From UBA6623 sp965238125 (GTDB taxonomy: Bacteria; Acidobacteriota; Terriglobia; Bryobacterales; UBA6623): a stretch of DNA of 64,000 nucleotides. Below the pieces are notes generated by a model, which made no database searches, was not told the DNA's origin, and was given only the letters and a program-made list of their open reading frames with translations. This document shows, in pieces, positions 25,611 through 35,562 of this stretch (its first letter is position 1; each line of letters opens with the position of its first letter). Both the position numbers and the translations under genes were made by a program. The DNA is taken from assembly GCA_965238125.1 (NCBI GenBank), contig OZ250179.1, positions 3,658,001 to 3,722,000 on the forward strand. Reading direction: 5' to 3'.

Positions 25611-27848
25611 ATGTGTTTCGGAACGATTGCGATCGTTACAGCCGTCCCAGCCGAAACCCTGCGCAAGGTGGGGATCATCTCTCTGCCGGTGGCGCTTCTA
25701 CTCCTGGCAGCCCGGCCGGCTCAAGCCCAGAACCCTCTCGATGAACTGATCCTCGAGCCCTTCATCACGGGATTGAACAAGCCGACGACGGTGATCCCGG
25801 CAGGCGGCGGCGACGGCCGCCTCTTCGTCACACTCCAGAAAGGTCAGATCGTCATCCACGACGGCGCACAAATTCTCCCGGCGCCTTTCCTCGATATCAC
25901 ATCCCAGGTGGGCTGCTGTGGCGAAACGGGGTTGCTCGGGATGGCTTTCCATCCCTACTTCGAGCAAAACGGCTATTTCTACGTCTTCTACACCGACAAA
26001 ACCGACCCCATACGGACCAGCATTCTCTCGCGGTTCCGGGTTTCCGCTGACGATCCGAACCGGGCGGACCCAGCCCCAGAGAAAATCCTGATGAGGATCG
26101 AGCAAGGTAACAACAATCATCAGGCCGGCCAGCTCCATTTCGGGCCGGACGGCTATCTCTACATTGCGGTCGGGGACGGCGGCCTCGACCCACGCCTGGA
26201 CGATCCGGCCCGAAGACTAAATAGCCTGTTGGGTAAGATTTTGCGCATCGACGTCGATCGAGGCGACCCTTACGCGATTCCGCCCGACAACCCGTTCGCG
26301 GGCCGGGACGATGCGGCCGGTGAGATTTGGCTGTACGGCCTTCGAAATCCGTGGCGGTTCAGCTTCGACCGCGAAACCGGCGACATGTTCATCGGGGATG
26401 TAGGCAGTTCCCTCGTCGAGGAAATCAACTTCGTCGCCGCGGGCGCTCCCGCGGGCGGGAACTACGGCTGGGCAGTTCGGGAGGGAGATGACTGTCTGTT
26501 CGGCAATCCCCGCTGCGGCGAGGCGGGCCTAGTTCCGCCCATTCTCTTTTATCGGCATTCAGCGGAGCCGCTGCCCCTCGAAGTGGATCCGTGCGCCATT
26601 GTGGGAGGCTATCGATACCGAGGGGTTCAGATGCCCCAGTTCCGCGGCAGATATTTCTATGGCGACTTCTGCAACGGGTTCTTGTATGGAGCTACGCACG
26701 ATGGCGCCTCCTGGAGCGCAAACGAACCGCGCGACACCGATCACTACTTTTCGACTTTTGGAGAAGATGCCGACGGCGAACTCTACGTGGCGGATTGGGT
26801 CGACGGCGGCGTTTATCGCCTCTCGGCGCCAAGGCCGACGCCCCAACTGACCACTCTCACGCCGGGGATCTCGGTGGAAGGGGCGGACGAGTTCGTTCTG
26901 GCGGTCGCGGGTTCGCTGTTTGTTCCCGATTCGGAGGTTTGGTGGAACGGCGAGGCTCGCCCCACGCAGTTCGTCGACAACGGGCTACTCAGAGTTTCGA
27001 TCTCGGCGGAAGACGTGGCAGAGGCGGGCGCTGCGCGGATCAGCGTTTTCAACCCGCGGCCCGGGGGCGGACTCAGCGAGTCGGTAGAGTTTACAATCGC
27101 GAGCCTGCCTGACGATGGCCCCGCGGTCGCCCCGGAAGGCATCGTCAGCGCCGCTTCGTTCTTGCCGGGAAGGGCACTGGCACCAGGGTCCATCATCTCG
27201 GTGTTTGGCGCCAATCTGGCCGTACAGTCCGAAAGCGCCGCGGGAGCGCCTCTGCCAACCTCGCTGGGCGGCTCGAGCGCCCGTTTCGACGACGAGTTTC
27301 AGGCGCCTTACTTTTTCGCTTCAGCCGGTCAGCTCAACATCCAGATCCCCTGGGAGCTCGAGGGGAAGAGGATGTCGTCCCTTCGTGTTCGGGTCGGTTC
27401 GGTTGCGCCGGAAGGAGTTGCGGTACCGTTGCGTCGCTTCAGCCCAGCGATCTTTACGCTGGATCAGTCCGGCTCGGGCCAGGGTGCTGTTCTCATCGCA
27501 GGCAGCGGCGGAATGCCGGCCGGGCCGGCGGGTTTGCCGGGCGCCTCGCGGCCGGCGCGGCCGGGCGAGTTCCGCGAAGTCTTCTGCACCGGGCTGGGAC
27601 CGATTGAGAGGGGACCGCAAACAGGATACCCTGCCGGGCGAAGCATCAATCCGACGATCGACCTAGCAACGGCAACCATCGGGGGAGTCGATGCCGCGGT
27701 GACGTTTTCCGGTCTGGCCCCTGGTTTCGTGGGGCTCTATCAAGTGAACGTGCAGGTTCCCGAGGAGGTCACTCCGGGAGAAAACGTCGAACTGTCGATT
27801 GCTGTTCGGGGAGTGAGGTCGAACCGCGTCACGATTGCGGTCGAATAG
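25611..27848 (+). CDS. Secreted glucose/sorbosone dehydrogenase-like propeller with TIGR03437-type C-terminal domain
   Basis: About 745 residues from ATG 25611. The signal peptide ends near ARPAQAQ. Residues about 30-400 are the soluble PQQ-type GSDH propeller: GLLGMAFHPYFEQNGYFYVF, QAGQLHFGPDGYLYIAVGDGG, GKILRIDVDRGDPYAIPPDN, LYGLRNPWRFSFDRETGD, DVGSSLVEEINF. A short IPT/Ig-like segment (about 410-500) follows. The last 230 residues (VSAASFLPGRALAPGSIISV, ASAGQLNIQIPWEL, GLGPIERGPQTGYPA, GLYQVNVQVPEEV) match the domain found almost only in Solibacter-type Acidobacteriota. Probably a periplasmic sugar oxidase or a binding protein. Confidence 0.88.
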   Translation: MCFGTIAIVTAVPAETLRKVGIISLPVALLLLAARPAQAQNPLDELILEPFITGLNKPTTVIPAGGGDGRLFVTLQKGQIVIHDGAQILPAPFLDITSQVGCCGETGLLGMAFHPYFEQNGYFYVFYTDKTDPIRTSILSRFRVSADDPNRADPAPEKILMRIEQGNNNHQAGQLHFGPDGYLYIAVGDGGLDPRLDDPARRLNSLLGKILRIDVDRGDPYAIPPDNPFAGRDDAAGEIWLYGLRNPWRFSFDRETGDMFIGDVGSSLVEEINFVAAGAPAGGNYGWAVREGDDCLFGNPRCGEAGLVPPILFYRHSAEPLPLEVDPCAIVGGYRYRGVQMPQFRGRYFYGDFCNGFLYGATHDGASWSANEPRDTDHYFSTFGEDADGELYVADWVDGGVYRLSAPRPTPQLTTLTPGISVEGADEFVLAVAGSLFVPDSEVWWNGEARPTQFVDNGLLRVSISAEDVAEAGAARISVFNPRPGGGLSESVEFTIASLPDDGPAVAPEGIVSAASFLPGRALAPGSIISVFGANLAVQSESAAGAPLPTSLGGSSARFDDEFQAPYFFASAGQLNIQIPWELEGKRMSSLRVRVGSVAPEGVAVPLRRFSPAIFTLDQSGSGQGAVLIAGSGGMPAGPAGLPGASRPARPGEFREVFCTGLGPIERGPQTGYPAGRSINPTIDLATATIGGVDAAVTFSGLAPGFVGLYQVNVQVPEEVTPGENVELSIAVRGVRSNRVTIAVE

Positions 27849-27897
27849 GTCCGAGGCCAAGATTACGTGGTAAGACTTGTATAATCTTGGTTTCGAT

Positions 27898-28437
27898 ATG
27901 CGCAAGCTCGTGCCTATCTTCGTGTGCCTCGTTGTTCTGCTTCCGAGCGGTTGTCCCTCGAATGAGCCGGAGCTGTTTACCGCGCCGGGCGGGACGCCGG
28001 AAGCGGCGCTCGAGCCCGCTGAGTTTCTTTCGACTGTCCACCTGGCCGACCCTCGCGCCACCCCCCAATTGCTAAAGGGTTTTCACGCTCTGGAACAAGG
28101 TGTATGGCGCTGGACGGAAAGGGTTTTCGCGGTAGCTTTGAAACCTCCGCCTGCCGCGCCCGGCCAGGAGGTGAATGTCGAGCTCACGTTCAGCATCGTC
28201 GAGGCATCGATCAGCAGGCTTGGGCCGCTCACGCTCATTGCAACCATGAACGGATCGCCGGTCGGCAGCCAGACCTACGGCCAAGCGGGCGACTACACCT
28301 TCACGAAGCCCGTGCCCGCTGATGTGCTAACGAGCGAAACAATCGAAGCGGCCTTTGAGCTGGACAAGGTGCTGCCGCCAAGCGGGTCGGATTTGCGCGA
28401 ACTTGGTGTTATCGCGGTATCGGTTGCCCTCAAGTGA
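27898..28437 (+). CDS. Small lipoprotein, function unknown
   Basis: 179 residues from ATG 27898, with lipobox LPSGC (RKLVPIFVCLVVLLPSGC). The mature part is beta-rich (VNVELTFSIVEASISRLGPL, GSQTYGQAGDYTFTKPVPA, LRELGVIAVSVALK), suggesting an Ig-like fold. The stop overlaps the GTG start of the membrane protein downstream by four bases (GTGA), so the two are translationally coupled and probably function together. Confidence 0.75.
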   Translation: MRKLVPIFVCLVVLLPSGCPSNEPELFTAPGGTPEAALEPAEFLSTVHLADPRATPQLLKGFHALEQGVWRWTERVFAVALKPPPAAPGQEVNVELTFSIVEASISRLGPLTLIATMNGSPVGSQTYGQAGDYTFTKPVPADVLTSETIEAAFELDKVLPPSGSDLRELGVIAVSVALK

Positions 28438-28879
28438 GCGAGGAAGCCGCAAAGCACTTTCCGCGGCGGCTCGGGGCCGTTCTCTACTGGGTTGTTCCGG
28501 CGATTCCTTTCTTGTGGCTTTACCATCGCGGTTTGTGGTGCTGGTTCCATGGGGACGATTTTTCTCTCCTGCTGCTGGCCGCGTTCCCTGAAAAGGAGTT
28601 CTGGGAAGCGCTTTTTCAGCTCCGGGCGCAAGGAACGTTTCGTCCCCTGAGCGAGCGTTTGTTCTTTTACTTTTTCCATGGCTGGTTCGGATTCGACGCG
28701 TTTCCCTACCGCGTGCTGGTGTTCGCCACACAGATTGTAACCCGCATTTTCAATTTGATGTTTGACATCCCGACCTTCCAGCGGCCTTGAGCGTCTTTAT
28801 TCATAGGGGCTAGAGCCCGATGAGGACCCATGGAGGCCAACACCCAATGGGTGAAAAACAAACCAAGCCATTCCAGCTA

Positions 28880-29972
28880 CTGAGTCTCGCATAATATACG
28901 GTCAATCGAGACAAAGAGAAGACTGTTTCCAGAAAGCGGTAATCAAGCGCGGTTTGCGGCGCATTCGCCGCAGCGCTTTGCGGGCGCGCTCGTCGAGTTC
29001 CCAGTAGTCCTTCGGGCAGACGTTGGGCAACTCGTGCTGCTTCCAGTACGCCCAAATGTATTCCACCGGGTTCAACTCCGGCGCATAGGGCGGCAAGTAC
29101 TCCGTTGCGATGTGATCCTCGGAGAGCTGGATGAACTCCCGCACCAGGCGGCTGCGGTGCGCCGGCAGCCGGTCCCAGACGATCAGCAGTGGGCCGTCGA
29201 TGTGGCGCACCAAAGCCTTCAGGAAGTCGATGACCTCCAGCTCGCCGATCGCGCCGGGATAGAGCCGGAAGTAAAAGTTGCGCAACGTCAGCCCGGCCGA
29301 CACCGACAGCTTGTCCCAGTTGAAGTTGAACTCCAACACCGGTGTCTCGCCGCGCGGCGCCCAGGTGCGGCAACGATGCGGCTTCTGACTCAATCCGCTT
29401 TCGTCGATGAAGACGATCGTACGTTCTTCTTTGCGGGCTTTTTTTTAATGGCCGGCCAAGTCTTGCGCTGCCAGCCGCGGATGGCCTCTTCGTTGCGCTC
29501 CCGCGCTTTGCCGACGGGCCGTTGCGGGCTCCAACCGAGCGCCCGCAGGATCTTCCAGACATGGCCCTCGTGATAGCGCACGCCGAACTCGTCTCCGATC
29601 AGACGAGCGACCCGCGGACAGCTCCACAGCGGCGTCGGGAAGCCGTGCGCCTCGGGGCCTTCCAGCAGCAACGCCTCGAGGCGTTCGAGCTGCGCGGCGT
29701 CCAACAGCGGCTTACGGCCGGCGCGGCCGGCCTGGCGCAACCCGGCTTCGCCGTCACGCCGGTATCGTCGCAGCCACTCGCTGACGCTTTGCTGCGCGAC
29801 CTTCAATCGCCTCGCTGTCTCGGACTGACTACAGCCTTGCTCGACCAACCGGATCGCTTTGAAACGGCGCTTCTCCAGGGCCTCGAAATCCCGCCGTACG
29901 CCTTTTGTATTTCCCATACATACAAAGACGTACGTACCCCAAAAAGGTGTCACTTTATTTTGCGAGATTCAA
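28880..29972 (-). mobile_element. IS630-family element, copy 2 (inside IS1380 copy I)
   Basis: 1093 bp flanked by TA (28878-28879, 29973-29974). The uninterrupted target can be seen in the IS1380 end fragment at 38749-38789, which reads CCAGCTAAGTTTCAAC on the minus strand, proving the insertion point. It differs from copy 1 by only a few bases. Confidence 0.92.
28902..29953 (-). CDS. IS630 transposase OrfA/OrfB, copy 2
   Basis: Same two-frame organisation as copy 1, with the eight-A slip site at 29439-29446. OrfA differs by Gln for Arg in KVAQQSVSEW. OrfB is identical. Apparently functional. Confidence 0.9.
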
Positions 29973-32763
29973 TAAGTTTCAACGGCTTGTTGAAAGTCGA
30001 TTTCCAGGGATCGCATGTCACTTCCGACGGTGGCCTGATTTTGGTTCGCGAACTGGACGAGCGGCTCGGTCTCGGGAAGCTGATCGATGAGTATCTCAGC
30101 GACTCGCGACAAGGCTTGAACAAGAAGTTCCCGCTGGCCGATCTGCTGCGCCAGTCGATCTACAGCCGCTTGGCAGGCTACGAGGACGTCAACGACGCCG
30201 TCCGAGTGTCGGCTGACCCGACGTTTCGCTTGATCGGCTCGCAGAGGAACTGGGATCGCCGAGCGGCCTTGACCTCGACGCTGCATGGCTTCGAGACGGA
30301 GATGCTGGCGAGCGAAGAGAACCTGCTGGGGCTGATGGCGCTGAACCGAGAGCTGGTCGGGCAAGCGGAGGCGTTCGACGACTCCGAGCGGGTCGTTCTG
30401 GACATGGACTCCACCGAGAGTCCGGTCCATGGCCAACAGGAAGGCAGTGCCTACAACGGACACTTCGAGTCGGTCTGCTACCACCCGTTGCTTTTGTTCA
30501 ACGGTCATGGTGATTGCCTCGCTGCCAAGCTGCGTCCCGGCAACGTGCACAGCGCCGAGGACTGGGATGAGCTATTGTTGCCGGAGATCGAGCGCCAACA
30601 GGCTGCGGGCAAGCAGGTCGCCTTCCGGGGCGATGCCGCCTTTGCCAAGCCGGAGATCTACGAGGCGCTGGAGGAGCGCGGCGCGGACTACGCGATCCGC
30701 ATTCCGGCCAATAAGAACCTGGAGCTGGAGATCGAAGACATCCTGTTTCGTCCGCCGGGGAGGCCCGGCCGCAAGCCGCTAGTGCGCTACAAGAGCTTTC
30801 GCTATCAGGCGGAGAGCTGGAAGGGGCCGAGACGAGTTGTCGCCAAGGTCGAGCACCACCAGGGCGAGCTATTCGCGCGCGTCGGTTTTATCGTGACGAA
30901 CATGAGCTTGCCAAGCCGGTCGGTGGTGCGTTTCTACAACAAGCGCGGCACGGCGGAGCAGTGGATCAAAGAAGGTAAGCAAGCGACGCACTGGACGCGG
31001 CTGTCGTGCCATCGCTTCCGGGCGAACGAGGTGCGCTTGCAGTTAAGCGTGCCGGCCTACAACCTGGGCAACCTGTGGCGGCGACTCGGGTTGCCGCACA
31101 GGATCAAGACGTGGTCACTGACGAGCTTGCAGCAGCGGTTGATGAAGACGGGCGGCAGATTGGTCAAGCACGCGCGGTACTACTGGTTGCTCTTGGCCGA
31201 GGGACATCTGAACCGGCGGCTGTTTGGCGACATGCTGCGGAGGATCTGGGCGCTGCCTGTGCCGGGTGGTTAGCACCGCACTTGGCGAATGCGAAATCTG
31301 TGTACTGAGGACGGAAGCTCGGAGGGGTGTCTGCGAAATTGACTTCGCAGCGGCGGATCAGCCCCCATGAGGGGCAAGAAGGGGGCTCGATCGGTCCCGC
31401 CTCAGCCGCCGCCTCTTTCGGGTGGAGAAATGGTTGCGCTTCGCCGGGTGAGGGTGTAGACTCGTGCCGTCAGAGGAGCCAAATCGGAAATCATGGTGTA
31501 AATTTGTGGTTGCTGGCGGCGGTCACTAATCGCCTGACCCGAAATCGCCTCGCGGGCCTGTCCGCGGCGTCGCTGTGGGGCGTTCACCACGGACTGGCGA
31601 GCAGCATGACATGGACCTCGGCCTACAACCAGGTGTTGTGCGCGTTTTTCTTGCTGTTGAGTTTTCTGCTGTTCTTGCGCTTCGCTGAGTCAGGGCGAAA
31701 GCGTTATTACGCGGCGCAGTGGATCACTTTTGCTTTCGGGCTGGGTTCGCTGGAAACGATGGTGGTGTATCCCGTCGTGCTGATAGTGTATACGCTCATG
31801 GCAGACAAGCGGCACCGGCGGCACGCCGCAGCGATGTTGGCGGGCTCCATTGTGTTCGCGTCGCTGCGACTGAGCGCGGCGCCGCTGCCCAGCGAGGGGG
31901 TTTACCAAACTGATTTCACGAGTTTGGCCGCTGGATTCTGGCACTACACGCAGCGGGCCTTAGTGGCGGACGAGCCGGCCGGACTTGCCGTGGCGATGGC
32001 GCTGGGCGCGGTGGCGTTCGCTGCATACCAGGCTTGGCGCGGAGCGGTCCTAGGGGTATTCTTGCCGGCCTGGTTTGCGATTACCCTGGGGCCCTATCTG
32101 CCCTTGCCGGATCATCGTCTGGACTACTACCTCGTCCTTCCGGGTATGGGAATCACCATGCTGGCGGGCTGGGCGGTGTCGTTGGCCTTCGGTAGGGGAT
32201 CTCGGGCACCATTCGGTCTAAGTCAGCCGGCCGCGGCCGAGAACAAACAGTCACGAACACCCGATGACGGTGACCGGCCGAGACCCGTGGCGACGATGTC
32301 CGCAAGGGCGCCGCTGAACGTTTTTCGAATAGGCGTTGCCCTCTTCATCGGATCATTCGTCTTTGCATCGGCCGTCCGGGCTGACCGCGAGGTCTCCTAT
32401 TTCCAGCCACTCAGCCTGGCGGTCAAGCAACTTCTTTCCGACACCTCACGCGCCCGCGCCGAGAATCCCCGCAAGACGATCCTGCTTACGAATGTGCCGG
32501 AGATGATCTTCAACCTTTCGCTGGCTCACGACGCCTTGCGGGCCATCGGCGTCTACGAGGTGTATCTCACGCCGGACCATCAGATCAGCCGGTGGGCCCA
32601 CTACGCGCATCCAATGGACAAGTATTTCCTGCCGGCGTCGGAGACTTTGGTTGCTCTCGAGCGGCAAACAGCGGTTGTGTACGACGCATCGGGTCCAAGG
32701 CTCGTGGATATTACGGCACAGTACTCGAAACTGGCTCCCGTGAAGCTCCAACGGGCGCGGTAG

Positions 32764-32966
32764 AAACCTATCTTGGGAGGCGCGGTGGCCGGCCCTCCAC
32801 ACTGCCGTGGTGACCTTGACTCCAGCCCCAAGGGAGTGTCAAAGTATCGGCTTCAACGCGGCCTTCTTCGAACCTGAACAAGCAGTCACGTCATTCACCG
32901 GGAGTTCGGGGGGAGTTCGGGGGGGAGTTCGGGGGGGAGTTGGGGGGAGTTGGGGGGAGTTGGGGG
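32764..32966. repeat. G-rich tandem array beside a RAYT remnant
   Basis: From about 32899 to 32975 the plus strand carries about seven units of GGGAGTTCGGGG or GGGAGTTGGGG. The G-runs could form quadruplex structures. The first 135 bases of this interval hold nothing recognisable. The array leads into the 23-bp inverted repeat bordering the transposase remnant that follows. Confidence 0.75.
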
Positions 32967-33357
32967 GAGTTCGGGGACGGAGCCCGAACTCTGGATCTGA
33001 ACCTCTGAAGCTGCCATGCGAGAATAGTGTCGAGCATGCCACGGGCGGCCCGTGTGGTGGCGGAGGGCGTTCCGCACCACATCACCCAACGGGGTAATAA
33101 CCGCCAGGATGTCTTCCTGGTTGACGAAGACCGGCGGTTCTATTTGGAAACTCTGGCGCAGGACTGCCGCCGTTTGAAACGCGTCCGCGAGGCAACGTAT
33201 GCGGGAATGCCGCTGGGCAACCGCGAGTTTGTCGCCGGGCTGGAGCGGAAATTTGGTCGCCGACTGACGCTTCGCGACCCCGGTCCACAACCGAAGAGCA
33301 AAGCTGCATCGCCTTGAATCGCCGCGAGGCCGGGTTCGGGCTCCGTCCCCGAACTCC
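32967..33357 (+). mobile_element. REP-flanked unit E containing a deleted RAYT gene
   Basis: The two ends, 32967-32989 and 33335-33357, are perfect inverted repeats of 23 bp (core TCGGGGACGGAGCCCGAA). They enclose the internally deleted REP-associated tyrosine transposase at 33036-33317. Perfect palindromes around a RAYT gene are the layout of REP/RAYT units that generate dispersed REPs. Confidence 0.7.
33036..33317 (+). pseudogene. REP-associated tyrosine transposase (RAYT) remnant
   Basis: 93 residues from ATG 33036. The N-terminus PRAARVVAEGVPHHITQRGN followed by VFLVDEDRRFYLETL is the canonical start of Y1/RAYT proteins and includes the HHIT segment close to the HUH motif. It then jumps to a C-terminal segment (GNREFVAGLERKFGRRL), losing about 130 residues including the catalytic Tyr. 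Inactive. Confidence 0.8.
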
Positions 33358-34176
33358 CGTCCCCGGAACTCCCGTCACCGATCTCCCTCCCCGTCCCTGG
33401 CACCGACATCGCAGCCGAAAGAACCCGAGCCCACAAGATTACCGTTGCACCGCCTGCATGGTCACTCGCCGAAACAGTAGAGATGATTAGCGGTTCGGAT
33501 AAAGATTTTTCCCTCTGACAGAGCGGGAGTGGCGTAGATTGGCTCCTTGAGATCGCTGACTGAGATCACTTCCCACTCGGCGCCGCTTCGCAGAACGGAC
33601 ACTTTTCCCGCTTCACTACTCACGTAGATGCGTCCTTCCGCAGCCACTGGAGAAGCAGTATAGGCGTCGATAGCTTCCCTTATCCGGCCTCGTTTTAGAA
33701 CCTCGCCCGTGGCGACGTCCATGGCGGTCACGATGCCACCGTTCTTGATGAGGTGGAGCACGCCCTGATAAACGAGCGGGGAAGGGATGACGCCGACGAA
33801 GCTCCTCTCGTAGCGCCATACTTCCTCGGCTTTAGTAATGGCAGAATTCTCTCCCCTGCGCAGGCGCACAGCGACCAAACTCGAGGGCCCGGAGTTGTTC
33901 GAATTCCACCGGTCATATTCCTGGCGGCTTAGAATGCCGTCCGCGTTACCGTGGTATGTTGCCAAGACCTTGAGAATCGACTGGCTTTCGTGCTCCCCAG
34001 GTGTGAGTTTGCCGTCGCCATTCTCGTCTAATTGCGAAAGCCACTCGTCGAATGGGACTATTTTGTCTTTGTCCAAATCATATCCGAAGGCGTAAAACTA
34101 TATTTACCGTATACAATCGGGAACCGTAGACTACGTTACGGTCTCTTGTGCGGCCATAGCAGACGAACTGCATTTA

Positions 34177-35269
34177 CTGAGTCTCGCATAATATACTGTC
34201 AATCGAGACAAAGAGAAGACTGTTTCCAGAAAGCGGTAATCAAGCGCGGTTTGCGGCGCATTCGCCGCAGCGCTTTGCGGGCGCGCTCGTCGAGTTCCCA
34301 GTAGTCCTTCGGGCAGACGTTGGGCAACTCGTGCTGCTTCCAGTACGCCCAAATGTATTCCACCGGGTTCAACTCCGGCGCATAGGGCGGCAAGTACTCC
34401 GTTGCGATGTGATCCTCGGAGAGCTGGATGAACTCCCGCACCAGGCGGCTGCGGTGCGCCGGCAGCCGGTCCCAGACGATCAGCAGTGGGCCGTCGATGT
34501 GGCGCACCAAAGCCTTCAGGAAGTCGATGACCTCCAGCTCGCCGATCGCGCCGGGATAGAGCCGGAAGTAAAAGTTGCGCAACGTCAGCCCGGCCGACAC
34601 CGACAGCTTGTCCCAGTTGAAGTTGAACTCCAACACCGGTGTCTCGCCGCGCGGCGCCCAGGTGCGGCAACGATGCGGCTTCTGACTCAATCCGCTTTCG
34701 TCGATGAAGACGATCGTACGTTCTTCTTTGCGGGCTTTTTTTTAATGGCCGGCCAAGTCTTGCGCTGCCAGCTGCGGATGGCCTCTTCGTTGCGCTCCCG
34801 CGCTTTGCCGACGGGCCGTTGCGGGCTCCAACCGAGCGCCCGCAGGATCTTCCAGACATGGCCCTCGTGATAGCGCACGCCGAACTCGTCTCCGATCAGA
34901 CGAGCGACCCGCGGACAGCTCCACAGCGGCGTCGGGAAGCCGTGCGCCTCGGGGCCTTCCAGCAGCAACGCCTCGAGGCGTTCGAGCTGCGCGGCGTCCA
35001 ACAGCGGCTTACGGCCGGCGCGGCCGGCCTGGCGCAACCCGGCTTCGCCGTCACGCCGGTATCGTCGCAGCCACTCGCTGACGCTTTGCCGCGCGACCTT
35101 CAATCGCCTCGCTGTCTCGGACTGACTACAGCCTTGCTCGACCAACCGGATCGCTTTGAAACGGCGCTTCTCCAGGGCCTCGAAATCCCGCCGTACGCCT
35201 TTTGTATTTCCCATACATACAAAGACGTACGTACCCCAAAAAGGTGTCACCTTATTTTGCGAGACTCAA
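34177..35269 (-). mobile_element. IS630-family element, copy 3
   Basis: 1093 bp flanked by TA (34175-34176, 35270-35271). It lies in the passenger DNA of the composite insertion. The right end has one base change (GAGACTCAA rather than GAGATTCAA). Confidence 0.92.
34199..35250 (-). CDS. IS630 transposase OrfA/OrfB, copy 3
   Basis: Same layout as copy 1, slip site at 34736-34743. OrfA has Ser for Gly in EEAIRSWQRKTW. Otherwise intact. Confidence 0.9.
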
Positions 35270-35562
35270 TAATACTGGTCCTAGGGGTGCGTGGGTGCTT
35301 GGATATATAGCCCTCTGAGTAAACTCTGCTAGGCGTCGGTAGTACGCTCCACGAGCGATGCGGTCCGATGCCGGTAGGGCGTGCAAAGCGTGGTCTGGGT
35401 TTATGGGGACACCGTCAGAGTCCCGCGGCCTATCCCCTTGGAAACGATTGGCTGACGCAACGGTGGCTGGAGTAGCCCGCGGCAAACAGCGGGATCTTCT
35501 CCGGCACCTTTGGCAGTGTCACATGGATCGAGGAACCGGGAAATGAAACTCCGACTATTCAA
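35270..35562. other. Passenger DNA between IS630 copy 3 and IS1380 copy II
   Basis: Not part of either IS by comparison with the other copies. A 77-codon minus-strand frame (ending near 35252) has no recognisable product. Composition is like the chromosome. With 34097-34176 it forms the 373-bp captured segment. Confidence 0.5.

Larger units (their letters stand above)
28847..31273 (+). pseudogene. IS1380 transposase, copy I, interrupted after codon 11
   Basis: Joining 28847-28879 to 29975-31273 restores 443 codons (GEKQTKPFQL then SFNGLLKVDFQGS). The DDE residues lie in VVLDMDSTES, FRGDAAFAKPEIYEAL and GTAEQWIKEGK. The IS630 separates the start codon from the body, so no full-length enzyme is made, though all other codons are intact. 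Confidence 0.88.
28741..31496 (+). mobile_element. IS1380-family element, copy I (carries a nested IS630)
   Basis: Bounded by imperfect inverted ends CCCGCATTTTCAATTTGATG (left) and CCATGATTTCCGATTTGGCT (right, reverse strand), flanked by a 5-bp duplication TGTAA (28736-28740, 31497-31501). Without the nested IS630 and its TA it is 1661 bp. It belongs to the same subtype as copy II (GLLKVDFQGSH transposase). Confidence 0.9.
28434..32763 (+). pseudogene. Multi-pass membrane protein (glycosyltransferase-39-like) split by IS1380
   Basis: Starts at GTG 28434, is interrupted at 28740 by an IS1380 (28741-31496) with TGTAA duplicated on both sides, and resumes at 31502. Joining 28434-28740 to 31502-32763 gives 522 residues in one frame (FATQIV then NLWLLAAVTNRL). 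There are about eight or more hydrophobic helices, an early WFHGDDFSLL motif (acidic pair in the first loop, as in GT-C enzymes) and GVHHGLASSMTWTSAYNQ. The C-terminal 150 residues are soluble. Probably a lipid-linked sugar transferase or a related membrane protein, now inactive. Confidence 0.82.

Noticed and set aside
29522..31273. An open frame of 583 residues on the plus strand
   Set aside because: The first 150 residues are IS630 antisense; the rest is the IS1380 transposase. It is an insertion artefact, not a fusion protein.
32899..32975. G-rich array as a CRISPR or a telomere-like repeat
   Set aside because: No spacers; the units derive from the adjacent REP palindrome.
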